Source: JBGQJN01 sp964423175 (GTDB lineage Bacteria; Patescibacteriota; Minisyncoccia; 2-02-FULL-40-12; IGHO2-01-FULL-4-A). Taken from it: a stretch of DNA of 7,576 nt. Both the position numbers and the translations under genes were made by a program. Position 1 is the stretch's first letter. Every line of letters begins with the position of its first letter. This document shows, one piece after another, positions 1 to 6,478 of the stretch. The notes beneath the pieces were generated by a model, which was not told where the DNA came from, did no database searches, and saw only the letters and a list, made by a program, of their open reading frames with translations. The stretch lies in assembly GCA_964423175.1 (NCBI GenBank), contig CAYRDM010000027.1:1-7576 (forward strand). The letters are read 5' to 3'.

Positions 1-1
1 T

Positions 2-1459
2 GGCACAGGCACATCAAGCGAATCCCTCAGATTTGAGAACCAAAATGGATTGAATCTATTGACGATCTCTAGCTCAGGATATGTTGGTATTGGCACAAGC
101 TCCCCGGTTAAATTTGTGCATATAGCATCTACCGGCAGTGATGGTAACGTTTTGCGATTGCAGGATAGCAACGGAACTTGCGACCACAATCCAGGTTCTG
201 GTTCTGAAGTTGTAACCTGTTCTTCTGACCAAAGATTAAAAACAAATATTCATGAGGCGGCACCCGAACTGGCTTATCTGACTAATATTCCAATTAAGGA
301 TTATAATTTGATCTCTGATGGTTCGGCTTGGACTGGTGTTATCGCCCAAGAATTATTAGAAAAATATCCTGAATTGGTAGCAATGGGTGAGGACGGTTTG
401 TATAAGGTTTCTGGCGTTAATTCATGGAAAATAATAAAAGGTGTCCAAGAATTGGATGCCAAGGTTGCTAGTTTGTCTGCGGAATTGGCTTTTGCAAAAA
501 GTGCTAGCCAGTCAGGCGTTAATAATTTTGGAAGTTTGATAGATATTGAGGCTTCCGGGAGTGATGATGTTGTGATAAGTCATGCCTCTGGCTTTGATAC
601 TCTGACTCTGAAAGCTGTTAAAAAAATAGTTTTTGATGCTCCAATCGCGATATTTAAGAGTATAAGAGCCAGCGGAGATATAGTTTCTGAAGGAATAAAG
701 AAAACTTATTATTCTGTCTCCGAGATGTTTCCAAATTATGATTTGAATCTTCTCGCCACAAATTGGTTGTCGAGAAGTATAGAAATTTCTTCAACAGCTG
801 ACGATTCAACCAAACAATTATTCAACGGAAATGGGGCGCAAGCTGCCGAGCAATCTAAAACGAATTTGGAGGACAATGGTAATTATATTGCTACGTATGG
901 GGTGGACTCTACTAGAGGCGAGATACAGCTTAGTGGAAGTTCCGATTTGGTTTTTGGAGAAGCAAAAGTTTATTTTGATTATTCATTCTCAAATCTATTG
1001 TCGGACAAAGTTCCTGTTCGTGTGATTGTGACCCCAACGACACAAATGCAAGGTCAGCTTTATGTTTCGGACAAGTCTATTTATGGGTTTGTGGTCAAGG
1101 AGTTGAATTCTTCGAGTAATGGCAAATTCGATTGGTTAATAATTGGAAGAAGAAAGGGTTTTGACGGAAACGATATGCAAGTTTCACCAAGCCCAACAGC
1201 AACGCCTGTTCCAGGAAACACATCCACTCCGCCAGAAAATACAATCACGACACCAGAAATACCAGCCGATAACGCCTCCGGCAGTCTAGAGCCGAGCCCT
1301 TCGCCGATTATAAGTCCGAGCCCTTCAATAACCGTAAGCCCAAGTCCAGATCCAAATACAACACCCGATCCAAACATAACCCCCGCGGCTACGCCGATAC
1401 CGGAAGTTCCAGTTACCGACACAGGAGGCACAACTGCTAGTGGATCTGTTGGGCAGTAG
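2..1459 (+). CDS. Fibre-like surface protein with peptidase S74 (endosialidase chaperone) domain, 5'-truncated
   Basis: The reading frame is open from base 2 with no start codon of its own, so this is the last 485 residues of a longer protein. The N-terminal part has the GxVGIGTSSP motif (about residues 26-35) typical of repeat units in trimeric fibre proteins. A peptidase S74 domain follows: SDQRLK at residues 75-80, then KDYNLI and GVIAQEL (about 112-118) and PELV (123-126). In this family the domain drives trimerisation of beta-helical fibres and usually cleaves itself at the Ser of this motif. A probable coiled coil lies at about 140-169. Some 315 further residues follow: a beta-rich segment, a domain ending in FDWLIIGRRKG (about 386), and a Ser/Pro/Thr tail from about 393 to the end. 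No C-terminal membrane anchor is visible. It is probably a secreted or surface fibre; family assignment is good, role is inferred. The last codon is followed by a 135-base gap. Confidence 0.85.
   Translation, partial: GTGTSSESLRFENQNGLNLLTISSSGYVGIGTSSPVKFVHIASTGSDGNVLRLQDSNGTCDHNPGSGSEVVTCSSDQRLKTNIHEAAPELAYLTNIPIKDYNLISDGSAWTGVIAQELLEKYPELVAMGEDGLYKVSGVNSWKIIKGVQELDAKVASLSAELAFAKSASQSGVNNFGSLIDIEASGSDDVVISHASGFDTLTLKAVKKIVFDAPIAIFKSIRASGDIVSEGIKKTYYSVSEMFPNYDLNLLATNWLSRSIEISSTADDSTKQLFNGNGAQAAEQSKTNLEDNGNYIATYGVDSTRGEIQLSGSSDLVFGEAKVYFDYSFSNLLSDKVPVRVIVTPTTQMQGQLYVSDKSIYGFVVKELNSSSNGKFDWLIIGRRKGFDGNDMQVSPSPTATPVPGNTSTPPENTITTPEIPADNASGSLEPSPSPIISPSPSITVSPSPDPNTTPDPNITPAATPIPEVPVTDTGGTTASGSVGQ
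1292..1404 (+). repeat. Short tandem repeats coding the Pro-rich tail
   Basis: The 11-mer CCGAGCCCTTC occurs twice, at 1292-1302 and 1316-1326, exactly 24 bases (8 codons) apart, and both copies encode PSPS-type residues. Downstream, GATCCAAA also recurs, encoding the DPN of DPNTTP and DPNITP. The repeats are in frame and divergent at other positions, so they look like slippage-driven growth of a low-complexity linker rather than a separate element. Confidence 0.6.
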
Positions 1460-1490
1460 TATAAATGAAATTTTATAAAAAAATGTAAAG

Positions 1491-1519
1491 TTGACTTAAT
1501 AATTTCTATTTCCTAAAAT
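1491..1519 (+). promoter_or_regulatory. Predicted sigma70 promoter for the ligase-mltG-pilin run
   Basis: TTGACT (1491-1496) is followed after 17 bases by TAAAAT (1514-1519). These match the -35 consensus at 5 of 6 positions and the -10 consensus at 5 of 6. The predicted start at about 1526 would give a leader of about 70 bases before the ATG at 1595. Within that leader TGCGTAA occurs at 1542-1548 and again at 1567-1573, which could be incidental. A second TTGACT at 1549-1554 has no convincing -10 at proper distance. Confidence 0.5.
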
Positions 1520-1594
1520 TTTAATTCAGTCCTGATTTGAATGCGTAATTGACTCTTGATGTAAATTGCGTAACTTACAGGCCTACAATCTTAA

Positions 1595-4039
1595 ATGGAA
1601 ATAAATTTGCGAGATCGAGAGAATTCTGTGGTCGATGGAAGTGTGGCGACATTTGTTAGCCACGAGCAAGGACATGACAATTCGGATGGCGGAGATTCGA
1701 GCAAGGTATTAAAAAAAATAATACGTTGGTTGGTTTATGCTGCTGCATTGATTACTCCTTTGTGGTTCTTGCCTTTTACTGCCGATACGACGGAATTTAA
1801 TAAACAGGTTTTATTGATTCTTGTATCAGGCTTAGGGCTTGTTCTCTATTTGGTTGACGTAATTAAAAATGGAGTATTCAGATATAAGAAAAGTTCTCTT
1901 TATTTGCCAATAATCGGATTGGTTTTAGCATCCTTGATGTCTGTCTTTTTCTCCGTAAGTAAATCAACCAGTCTTTTCGGTTTAGCCAATAGCAGGAGCT
2001 CTTCTTTTATAAGTTTTGTTTCTTTCGCTGTTTTGTTTTTTATGGGAGTTAGCGTAATTGAAGATCGTGGCCGAGAACTGAGAAGGGTTATGACAGTTTC
2101 GCTCTTCTTGGCGTTCTTGTTTGGCACCTTCCAGTTGTTCGGACTATTTTTGTTCAAAGGCGTTCTTAATGCAAGGGCATTTAATACTGTCGGAACTCTA
2201 AATGCGCTGGGAGTTTTGGCGGCAGTTGCATTGGCATTTTTGAGCCGAGGAACTGAAGATGTTAATTCAAAACTAGGCTTGGCCTTTAAAATTGTGCGCT
2301 ATCTTGGATTGGCGCTTGCGATTTTCCTGGTTGCCTTTATAAACTGGTGGCCAATCTGGACAATTGCTTTCATTTCTCTTATTGCGTCTGTTGCTTTTAG
2401 CGTCGCTGGTGATTCATCTTTGGTAAAGAAGGGGCGCATGAGATTATTCGCCATGCCGATGGCAATAATTGTTTTTGGAATATTTTTGATGCTAATTCAC
2501 TTTAACTGGACATCGGTCAAGTCCAAATTGCCTCTCGAGGTTTCTCCTTCTCAAAATGCATCATGGGTTTTGGCATGGAATTCTTTAAGGTCTAGACCTT
2601 TGGGTTTTGGAGCTGAGAATTTTGTGATTGCTTATGATAAGTTTAGGCCTTCAGCCATAGCAAATTCATCTTTCTATCAACTCAGGTTTTCTGACGGTGT
2701 TTCGGAGTTTATAAATATGATAGTTGAGGGGGGAGTTTTAATGGTTCTGGCATTCCTGGCCTTCTTGTGGTTTTACGGTAGAAATCTAGTCAAAACCGTA
2801 ATGTCTGGCAATGTGGATGGGGATAAGAGTGTAAACTCAAGTTCTAATTGGGCAGCAAGTTTGGGAATTTTGGCAGCAATATTTCTGTATTCATTTAATC
2901 TTTCTCTGTTTACATTTCTCGTTTTGCTGTTAGTTCTGATTACTCTATCTGAACCTAGTTCAGAAAATGAAAAGGTAATTAACTTAGAAAGTAGCGCAAA
3001 ATATTCTTTTGCCGGTTCGGTCGGTTTCATAGTGGGATTGGTTCTGGTTCTTGTTGCAGGTTATTTTACGGTTAACAATTATGTTGCCAATGTTTATTTG
3101 GCAAAGGCCATAAATGATAAAGATATATCAAAAGCATTGACCTATTTCGTAGATAGCAGTAATTCAAATGCTCAAGACGCGAGGGTTTATAGATTATTGT
3201 CTCAGACAATTCTGACCCAGATATCTAATGATCTAAAATCTGGCCCTAAAAAGGATGAAACCAAAGATAGCTATAATTCAAGAATGCAGAGCCAAATTGC
3301 TTCAGCAGTTAACGTCGCCATCAGAGCAACTGCGGTTGATCCAGCCGATTCTCAGAACTGGCTTAATAGGGGTTTGATTTATCAGAATTTGATTTCTCTT
3401 ATCTCTGGCGCAGATCAGGCGGCTGTTAATTCTTTTGGCGAAGCGATTTCTCGTGATCCAAAAGATCCAAGTTTGTACTTTAGTGTCGGCAACGTTTATC
3501 TAACATTGGCCGATGCCTTACAAAGAGCTATCAACAGCGCCGGTGCCACAGATGTCACTGCTGCAAGACAAAAGCTTAAAGAATATTTATCAAAATCTGA
3601 AGATAATTTTGGCAAAGCCATTTCTTTGTATAACAATTTTGGGCAAGCTCTTTATAATCTTGCCGTGGTTTATGATAGGGAAGGCAAATTACCGGAAGCT
3701 ATAAAGCAGTTTGAAAAACTCCAGGCCGCAAATTCCAGAGATCCAAGCATAGTTTTTCAACTCGGATTGCTCTATTATCGCAATAATCAAAAGGACAACG
3801 CGCTTAGAGCATGGCAACAGGCTGTATTTCTATTTCCTAATTATTCCAATGCGAGATGGTATCTATCTTTGATTTATGAAGAGAGGGGAGATTTGGCCAA
3901 TGCGCTGGAACAGGTTCAAGAGATACAAAAATTAAACCCTGATAACGATCTTGTTAAACAAAGAATGTCTCAGCTTGCATCCGGCAAGAGATTAATTCCT
4001 CCAGACAGGCTTTTGGACAAGAAACCTCTTAACCAATAG
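1595..4039 (+). CDS. O-antigen ligase-like polytopic membrane protein with C-terminal TPR domain
   Basis: An 814-residue protein with a polar N-terminus (1-42), about a dozen hydrophobic helices between residues 43 and 495, and a soluble C-terminal half. The motif RPLGFGAENF in the loop at about 333-342 matches the signature region of the Wzy_C/WaaL family, whose members ligate or polymerise lipid-linked glycans on the outer face of the membrane. TPR-like helical pairs run from about 585 to 790; the clearest begins ALYNLAVVYDREGKLPEAIK (near 686). The helix before the TPRs is at about 471-492, so the TPRs should sit on one face of the membrane and may recruit partners or acceptors. The ATG at 1595 has no upstream Shine-Dalgarno sequence. 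mltG follows after 14 bases, pointing to co-transcription and an envelope role. The substrate cannot be deduced, and a bactofilin- or polymer-specific role is equally open. Confidence 0.8.
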   Translation: MEINLRDRENSVVDGSVATFVSHEQGHDNSDGGDSSKVLKKIIRWLVYAAALITPLWFLPFTADTTEFNKQVLLILVSGLGLVLYLVDVIKNGVFRYKKSSLYLPIIGLVLASLMSVFFSVSKSTSLFGLANSRSSSFISFVSFAVLFFMGVSVIEDRGRELRRVMTVSLFLAFLFGTFQLFGLFLFKGVLNARAFNTVGTLNALGVLAAVALAFLSRGTEDVNSKLGLAFKIVRYLGLALAIFLVAFINWWPIWTIAFISLIASVAFSVAGDSSLVKKGRMRLFAMPMAIIVFGIFLMLIHFNWTSVKSKLPLEVSPSQNASWVLAWNSLRSRPLGFGAENFVIAYDKFRPSAIANSSFYQLRFSDGVSEFINMIVEGGVLMVLAFLAFLWFYGRNLVKTVMSGNVDGDKSVNSSSNWAASLGILAAIFLYSFNLSLFTFLVLLLVLITLSEPSSENEKVINLESSAKYSFAGSVGFIVGLVLVLVAGYFTVNNYVANVYLAKAINDKDISKALTYFVDSSNSNAQDARVYRLLSQTILTQISNDLKSGPKKDETKDSYNSRMQSQIASAVNVAIRATAVDPADSQNWLNRGLIYQNLISLISGADQAAVNSFGEAISRDPKDPSLYFSVGNVYLTLADALQRAINSAGATDVTAARQKLKEYLSKSEDNFGKAISLYNNFGQALYNLAVVYDREGKLPEAIKQFEKLQAANSRDPSIVFQLGLLYYRNNQKDNALRAWQQAVFLFPNYSNARWYLSLIYEERGDLANALEQVQEIQKLNPDNDLVKQRMSQLASGKRLIPPDRLLDKKPLNQ

Positions 4040-4053
4040 CTTCTCAATTAAAT

Positions 4054-5046
4054 TTGGACAACAAAATCTATAAAATTGTTGCCATTATAACCATAATCAC
4101 CTTCATTGCGGGGGTGATTATGGTTTTTTTGCCTAAAACATTTTGGGGTTCAAAAAGTAAAACCTTGGAATTTAGTATTGAGAAAGGACAGTCACTTGGA
4201 ACTACGGCAAGGCTTTTGTCCGAAAGAGGCTTGATTTCGAGTAGATATCTTTTTGTTATCTACGCCATAACAGCTGGCCACGAGAGGGATTTCAAGGCTG
4301 GTAAATATCTTATTAGCACCGGTCAGAGTATCGGTGGTTTAGTAAATATGTTTTCTGTTGGTTCTGCAGGTGCAGACGATATTGTTATAACAATACCTGA
4401 AGGCAGCAACGTGGCTGATATTTCAAAAATTTTATCAAAAGCCGAACTGGTGACTGAAAAAGACTTCTTGGATTATGCAACTTTAAGTTTGGAGGGTTAC
4501 CTTTTCCCGGATACCTATAGATTTTCTAGAAATGGTTTGCCCAATAGGAAGCTTGAGGTTATACAAAAATTGCGGGGGAACTTTAGCGATAAAACGGGTG
4601 ACTTGCTTGAGGGGCTAACTGATTCCAGAAAGAAGGAAGTTGTAATAGTAGCCTCTATATTGGAAAAAGAAGTTAGAAAAGAACAGGACATGAGGCTCGT
4701 TGCTGGTATTATAAATAAACGAATTCAATTGGGGATGCCTTTGGAGATAGATGCTACCTTGGCCTATGGAGTTTGCTATAAAGATATTGTAGCGGGTAAA
4801 TTTTGTGACACCTCTCTTTCCAATATTGTTGATAACATATCCTCTAATTCGGAGTATAATACTTATAAAAGGAAGGGATTGCCTCCGGGGCCAATTTCAA
4901 ATCCAGGCAGGCAATCCATAATGGCCGCTTTGAATCCTCAGCCAAGTGACTATCTATATTATCTGAATGCCAAAGACGGTACAACTATATTTTCAAAAAC
5001 AGCTACCGAGCATATTAACGCTAGGAAAAAATATTTAGGTTTTTAA
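4054..5046 (+). CDS. mltG: Endolytic murein transglycosylase MltG (YceG-like)
   Basis: A 330-residue protein with one N-terminal membrane helix (about 7-26) and an extracytoplasmic YceG domain. Family landmarks in order are IPEGSNVADIS (114-124), LEGYLFPDTYRF (146-157), ASILEKEV (200-207), the INKR/LGMPLEIDATLAYG region (about 221-243), and LPPGPISNPG near the C-terminus. E204 in ASILEKE aligns with the catalytic Glu of E. coli MltG (E218). MltG cleaves nascent peptidoglycan strands and is thought to set glycan chain length. The start is TTG at 4054, chosen because the next in-frame ATG (4120, Met23) would cut the membrane helix in half; no Shine-Dalgarno sequence is visible. It lies 14 bases after the ligase/TPR gene and 5 bases before the pilin gene. 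A terminator-shaped hairpin sits inside the first 26 codons. All expected motifs are present, so the enzyme should be active. Confidence 0.92.
   Translation: MDNKIYKIVAIITIITFIAGVIMVFLPKTFWGSKSKTLEFSIEKGQSLGTTARLLSERGLISSRYLFVIYAITAGHERDFKAGKYLISTGQSIGGLVNMFSVGSAGADDIVITIPEGSNVADISKILSKAELVTEKDFLDYATLSLEGYLFPDTYRFSRNGLPNRKLEVIQKLRGNFSDKTGDLLEGLTDSRKKEVVIVASILEKEVRKEQDMRLVAGIINKRIQLGMPLEIDATLAYGVCYKDIVAGKFCDTSLSNIVDNISSNSEYNTYKRKGLPPGPISNPGRQSIMAALNPQPSDYLYYLNAKDGTTIFSKTATEHINARKKYLGF
4089..4130 (+). terminator. Terminator-like hairpin inside the 5' end of mltG
   Basis: AACCATAATCACC (4089-4101) and GGTGATTATGGTT (4113-4125) form a perfect 13-bp stem with an 11-base loop, and seven Ts run from 4124 to 4130. 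The shape is that of an intrinsic terminator, but it lies in codons 12-26 of mltG, within the membrane-helix coding region. If active it would terminate transcription unless ribosomes on mltG keep it open. It could instead be a by-product of coding for a run of Ile, Val and Phe. Structure is certain, function is inferred. Confidence 0.45.
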
Positions 5047-5051
5047 ATAAG

Positions 5052-5363
5052 ATGTTGAATCCATTCATAAATCAAGCTCAAGCCGCATTTGGTTTGCCGA
5101 CCTTCAATCAGGGCAATTTGCCTGATTTTATAAGTTCCGTTTATACGTTTTCTCTTAGTATCGTAGGATTGATCATTTTCATTAGAATCTTATTTGCCGG
5201 TTTTAAGATGCTGACAGCGGCCGGCAATGCTAGCGCTTTTGGAGATGCCAAAACAAAGATGCAAAATGCGATTGTTGGAGCCATACTTCTTTTTGCCGCC
5301 TATCTGATACTGTATGTAATAAATCCGGATCTTGTTAAGAATACCTTCACTTTTGGTATATAG
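5052..5363 (+). CDS. Small VirB2/TrbC-like pilin family membrane protein
   Basis: A 103-residue protein with two hydrophobic helices, about 26-50 and 73-90, joined by a short polar loop containing GDAKTKMQNAIVG (64-76). The N-terminus has an AQAA stretch (9-12) that could be a processing site, though the segment before it is too short and polar for a standard signal peptide. The C-terminus reads YVINPDLV. This layout matches the conjugative-pilin-like (TrbC/VirB2) small proteins that are frequent in Patescibacteria, often without a complete type IV secretion system; no VirB4-like ATPase or other secretion gene is in this window. The ATG lies 5 bases after the mltG stop, so it is probably translated from the same transcript. 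Only a poor AGG (5037-5039) precedes it as a ribosome site. The fold assignment is by pattern only; a generic two-helix membrane protein is the alternative. Confidence 0.65.
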   Translation: MLNPFINQAQAAFGLPTFNQGNLPDFISSVYTFSLSIVGLIIFIRILFAGFKMLTAAGNASAFGDAKTKMQNAIVGAILLFAAYLILYVINPDLVKNTFTFGI

Positions 5364-5374
5364 CTGTTGGGTGA

Positions 5375-5403
5375 TTGACGGGTTCTAATTAATTTGTTAA
5401 TCT
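5375..5403 (+). promoter_or_regulatory. Possible rplJL promoter
   Basis: TTGACG (5375-5380) is followed after 17 bases by TAATCT (5398-5403), preceded by TG at 5395-5396 as in extended -10 elements. The -35 is good and the -10 poor. A start about 7 bases downstream would fall at about 5410, right at the first base of the L10 aptamer core. No terminator was found between the pilin gene and this site, so read-through from the upstream genes is also possible. Confidence 0.3.
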
Positions 5404-5450
5404 GGCCTTACCGTAGAAAGCGTGTATTAAAACGCGCCGAGGTAAATTAA
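5397..5450 (+). promoter_or_regulatory. L10 leader: kink-turn aptamer for the L10-L12 complex
   Basis: The stretch ACCGTAGA ... CCGAGGT is the conserved core of the ribosomal protein L10 leader. ACC (5410-5412) pairs with GGT (5441-5443), part of a longer TTACC/GGTAA helix (5408-5412 with 5441-5445). GTA (5413-5415) forms the 3-base bulge, and GA (5416-5417) opposite GA (5439-5440) gives the tandem sheared pairs of a kink-turn. GCGTGT (5420-5425) pairs with ACGCGC (5432-5437), with one G-T wobble, around an ATTAAA loop. TTAAT (5397-5401) can also pair with ATTAA (5446-5450). In other bacteria this leader is bound by L10 with its L12 dimers to repress the operon. Its place 50 bases before rplJ fits. 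Confidence 0.85.
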
Positions 5451-5468
5451 GCCTTTTTAGGTCGAGCT

Positions 5469-5489
5469 ACGGTTTTTAAACCGTTTTTT
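5469..5489 (+). terminator. Attenuator terminator in the rplJ leader
   Basis: ACGGTT (5469-5474), loop TTTA, AACCGT (5479-5484), then TTTTT to 5489, ends 10 bases before the rplJ start codon. The 6-bp stem is short but has the form of an intrinsic terminator. CTACGGT (5467-5473), which contains most of its 5' arm, is perfectly complementary to ACCGTAG (5410-5416) in the L10 aptamer. Aptamer plus terminator and the 7-bp antiterminator are therefore mutually exclusive. Protein binding to the aptamer would favour termination, as described for L10 autoregulation in Bacillus. Confidence 0.7.
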
Positions 5490-5499
5490 ATTTATAAAA

Positions 5500-6003
5500 A
5501 TGAAAACAAAAATACAAAAGAAACAAGAACTTGATAAGCTAAAGAAGAAATTTTCCAAGTCCAAAATCGCTATTTTCACCTCTTTTGCCAGAGAAGGCGA
5601 GAAGGGAATAGATGTTAGCGGTATGAGAACTTTGAAGACAAATCTCAGGGCCCTTAATTCCGAATATATGGTTGAGAAGAAGACCATTCTGGATAAAGCG
5701 GTAAGGGGTTCTAAGAGCGAGGTAGATGTTTTCAAGTACCAAGGATCTTTGGGTGTTGCGTTTGCCGATAGTAACGAACAAACTGTCGCAAAGACAATTT
5801 ATGATTTTGCGAGAAAGAACCCAGCACTTAAGTATTTTGGTGCAATTTGGAATGGTAAGTTTCTGGACATGACTCAATTTGTTGAGTTCGCAAAATTGCC
5901 ATCAAAGGAAGTTATGATAGCCAGACTTTTGGGCATGATGAAATATCCATTGTCTGCATTGGCAGTTGCGCTTGATCAGGTATCTAAAAAACAAAGTAAA
6001 TAA
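5500..6003 (+). CDS. rplJ: 50S ribosomal protein L10
   Basis: A 167-residue protein, close to the usual length (E. coli 165). L10 is the base of the ribosomal stalk: its N-terminal domain binds 23S rRNA with L11 and its C-terminal helix holds L12 dimers, which recruit translation GTPases. The basic N-terminus with KKKFSKSKIAIFTSF (about 15-29), the MRTLKTNLRA segment (42-51) and KYFGAIWNGK (about 110-119) match the rRNA-binding domain. The C-terminal part from LPSKEVMIARLLG to the end is the helix that carries L12; its length resembles proteins holding two dimers rather than longer versions. The ATG at 5500 is the only start, since an in-frame stop (5458-5460) lies upstream with no start codon between. 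No Shine-Dalgarno sequence is present, because the terminator T-run takes its place. rplL follows after 65 bases. L10 with L12 probably represses the operon through the leader. Confidence 0.97.
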   Translation: MKTKIQKKQELDKLKKKFSKSKIAIFTSFAREGEKGIDVSGMRTLKTNLRALNSEYMVEKKTILDKAVRGSKSEVDVFKYQGSLGVAFADSNEQTVAKTIYDFARKNPALKYFGAIWNGKFLDMTQFVEFAKLPSKEVMIARLLGMMKYPLSALAVALDQVSKKQSK

Positions 6004-6022
6004 TATTGTTTGTGAGGTCTAA

Positions 6023-6046
6023 ATTGTTCTCTTGTAAGGGGGCAAT
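6023..6046 (+). promoter_or_regulatory. rplJ-rplL intergenic RNA hairpin covering a Shine-Dalgarno-like sequence
   Basis: ATTGTTCTCT (6023-6032) can pair with AGGGGGCAAT (6037-6046) over 10 bp, closing a 4-base TGTA loop. Three of the pairs are G-U wobbles, so the helix is favoured in plus-strand RNA and not in its complement. The 3' arm contains AAGGGGG (6036-6042), which can pair with the 16S rRNA tail if one wobble is allowed. There is no T-run, so it is not a terminator. Confidence 0.5.
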
Positions 6047-6048
6047 AT

Positions 6049-6072
6049 ATGATTCACGGATATAAAAAATGA
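6049..6072 (+). CDS. Candidate 7-codon leader ORF overlapping the rplL start
   Basis: ATG at 6049 opens a frame encoding MIHGYKK and stops with TGA at 6070-6072, which shares bases with the rplL ATG (6069-6071) in an ATGA overlap. AAGGGGG (6036-6042) lies 6 bases before this ATG, the best-spaced Shine-Dalgarno-like sequence in the operon, whereas rplL itself has only a GGA (6058-6060) at 8 bases. Ribosomes ending the mini-ORF could restart on rplL. With so short a frame, chance cannot be excluded, and no peptide function is implied. Confidence 0.35.
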   Translation: MIHGYKK

Positions 6073-6443
6073 ACAGAGACGAATTTATAAAACAAATAGA
6101 ATCCATGAGCGTTATGGAAATAAATGAGTTGGTCAAAGCGCTCGAGGAAAAGTTTGGTGTATCGGCCGCTGCAATGGCCGCCGGACCAGCCGCAGGTGGA
6201 AGTGGTGAAGACGCCGGACCGGCAGAAGAAAAGGATAGCTTCAACGTAGTTATCAAAGACGCTGGACAACAGAAGATCCAGGTCATCAAGGTTGTCAGAG
6301 AAGCCACCGGCAAGGGCCTTAAAGAGGCCAAGGACGCTGTTGATGCCACTCCTTCGGTAGTCAAAGAGGGTCTTAAGAAAGCTGATGCCGAGGAGCTTAA
6401 AAAGAAATTAGAGGAAGCTGGCGCGACAGTCGAACTCAAGTAA
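6069..6443 (+). CDS. rplL: 50S ribosomal protein L7/L12
   Basis: A 124-residue protein (E. coli 121) that forms the flexible dimers of the ribosomal stalk; it binds L10 through its N-terminus and contacts EF-Tu, EF-G and IF2 through its C-terminal domain. The N-terminal dimerisation domain covers about residues 1-32 (SVMEINELVKALEEKFGV). An Ala/Gly/Pro-rich acidic hinge covers about 33-56. The globular C-terminal domain (57-124) has the hallmark IKVVREATGKGLKEAKDAVD and ends in EEAGATVELK. An in-frame stop directly upstream (6063-6065) leaves ATG at 6069 as the only reasonable start. The gene is translated after rplJ, separated by a 65-base spacer with a hairpin and mini-ORF, and is followed by a strong terminator. 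rpoB does not follow, unlike in the E. coli order. Confidence 0.97.
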   Translation: MNRDEFIKQIESMSVMEINELVKALEEKFGVSAAAMAAGPAAGGSGEDAGPAEEKDSFNVVIKDAGQQKIQVIKVVREATGKGLKEAKDAVDATPSVVKEGLKKADAEELKKKLEEAGATVELK

Positions 6444-6478
6444 ACTGTATTGCGGATTTATTTTCGAAATAGATTACT

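Noticed and set aside
749..777. Stem CTTCTCG/CGAGAAG with an inner ACAA/TTGT helix inside the fibre gene
   Set aside because: It has no T-run, lies mid-gene far from any start or stop, and is of a size expected occasionally by chance.
1081..1431. Minus-strand 116-codon open frame rich in Gly and Val
   Set aside because: It is the mirror of the Pro/Ser/Thr-rich tail of the fibre gene, whose low-complexity codons lack stops on the other strand.
1460..1477. Inverted repeat TATAAA/TTTATA just after the fibre gene stop
   Set aside because: The stem is AT-only and 6 bp, too weak for a terminator. No convincing terminator for the fibre gene is visible in the 135-base gap.
1584..1589. TACAAT just before the ATG at 1595 as a -10 for a leaderless transcript
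   Set aside because: No -35 element lies at a suitable distance and there is no extended -10 TG. The TTGACT/TAAAAT pair upstream is better.
4120..4122. ATG at 4120 as the true mltG start, making the hairpin intergenic
   Set aside because: It would remove most of the membrane helix that MltG needs, and no ribosome site precedes it. The TTG at 4054 keeps the full helix and normal gene spacing.
5539..6439. Minus-strand open frames across rplJ and rplL
   Set aside because: They are antisense to two unmistakable ribosomal protein genes and show no start signals or recognisable domains.
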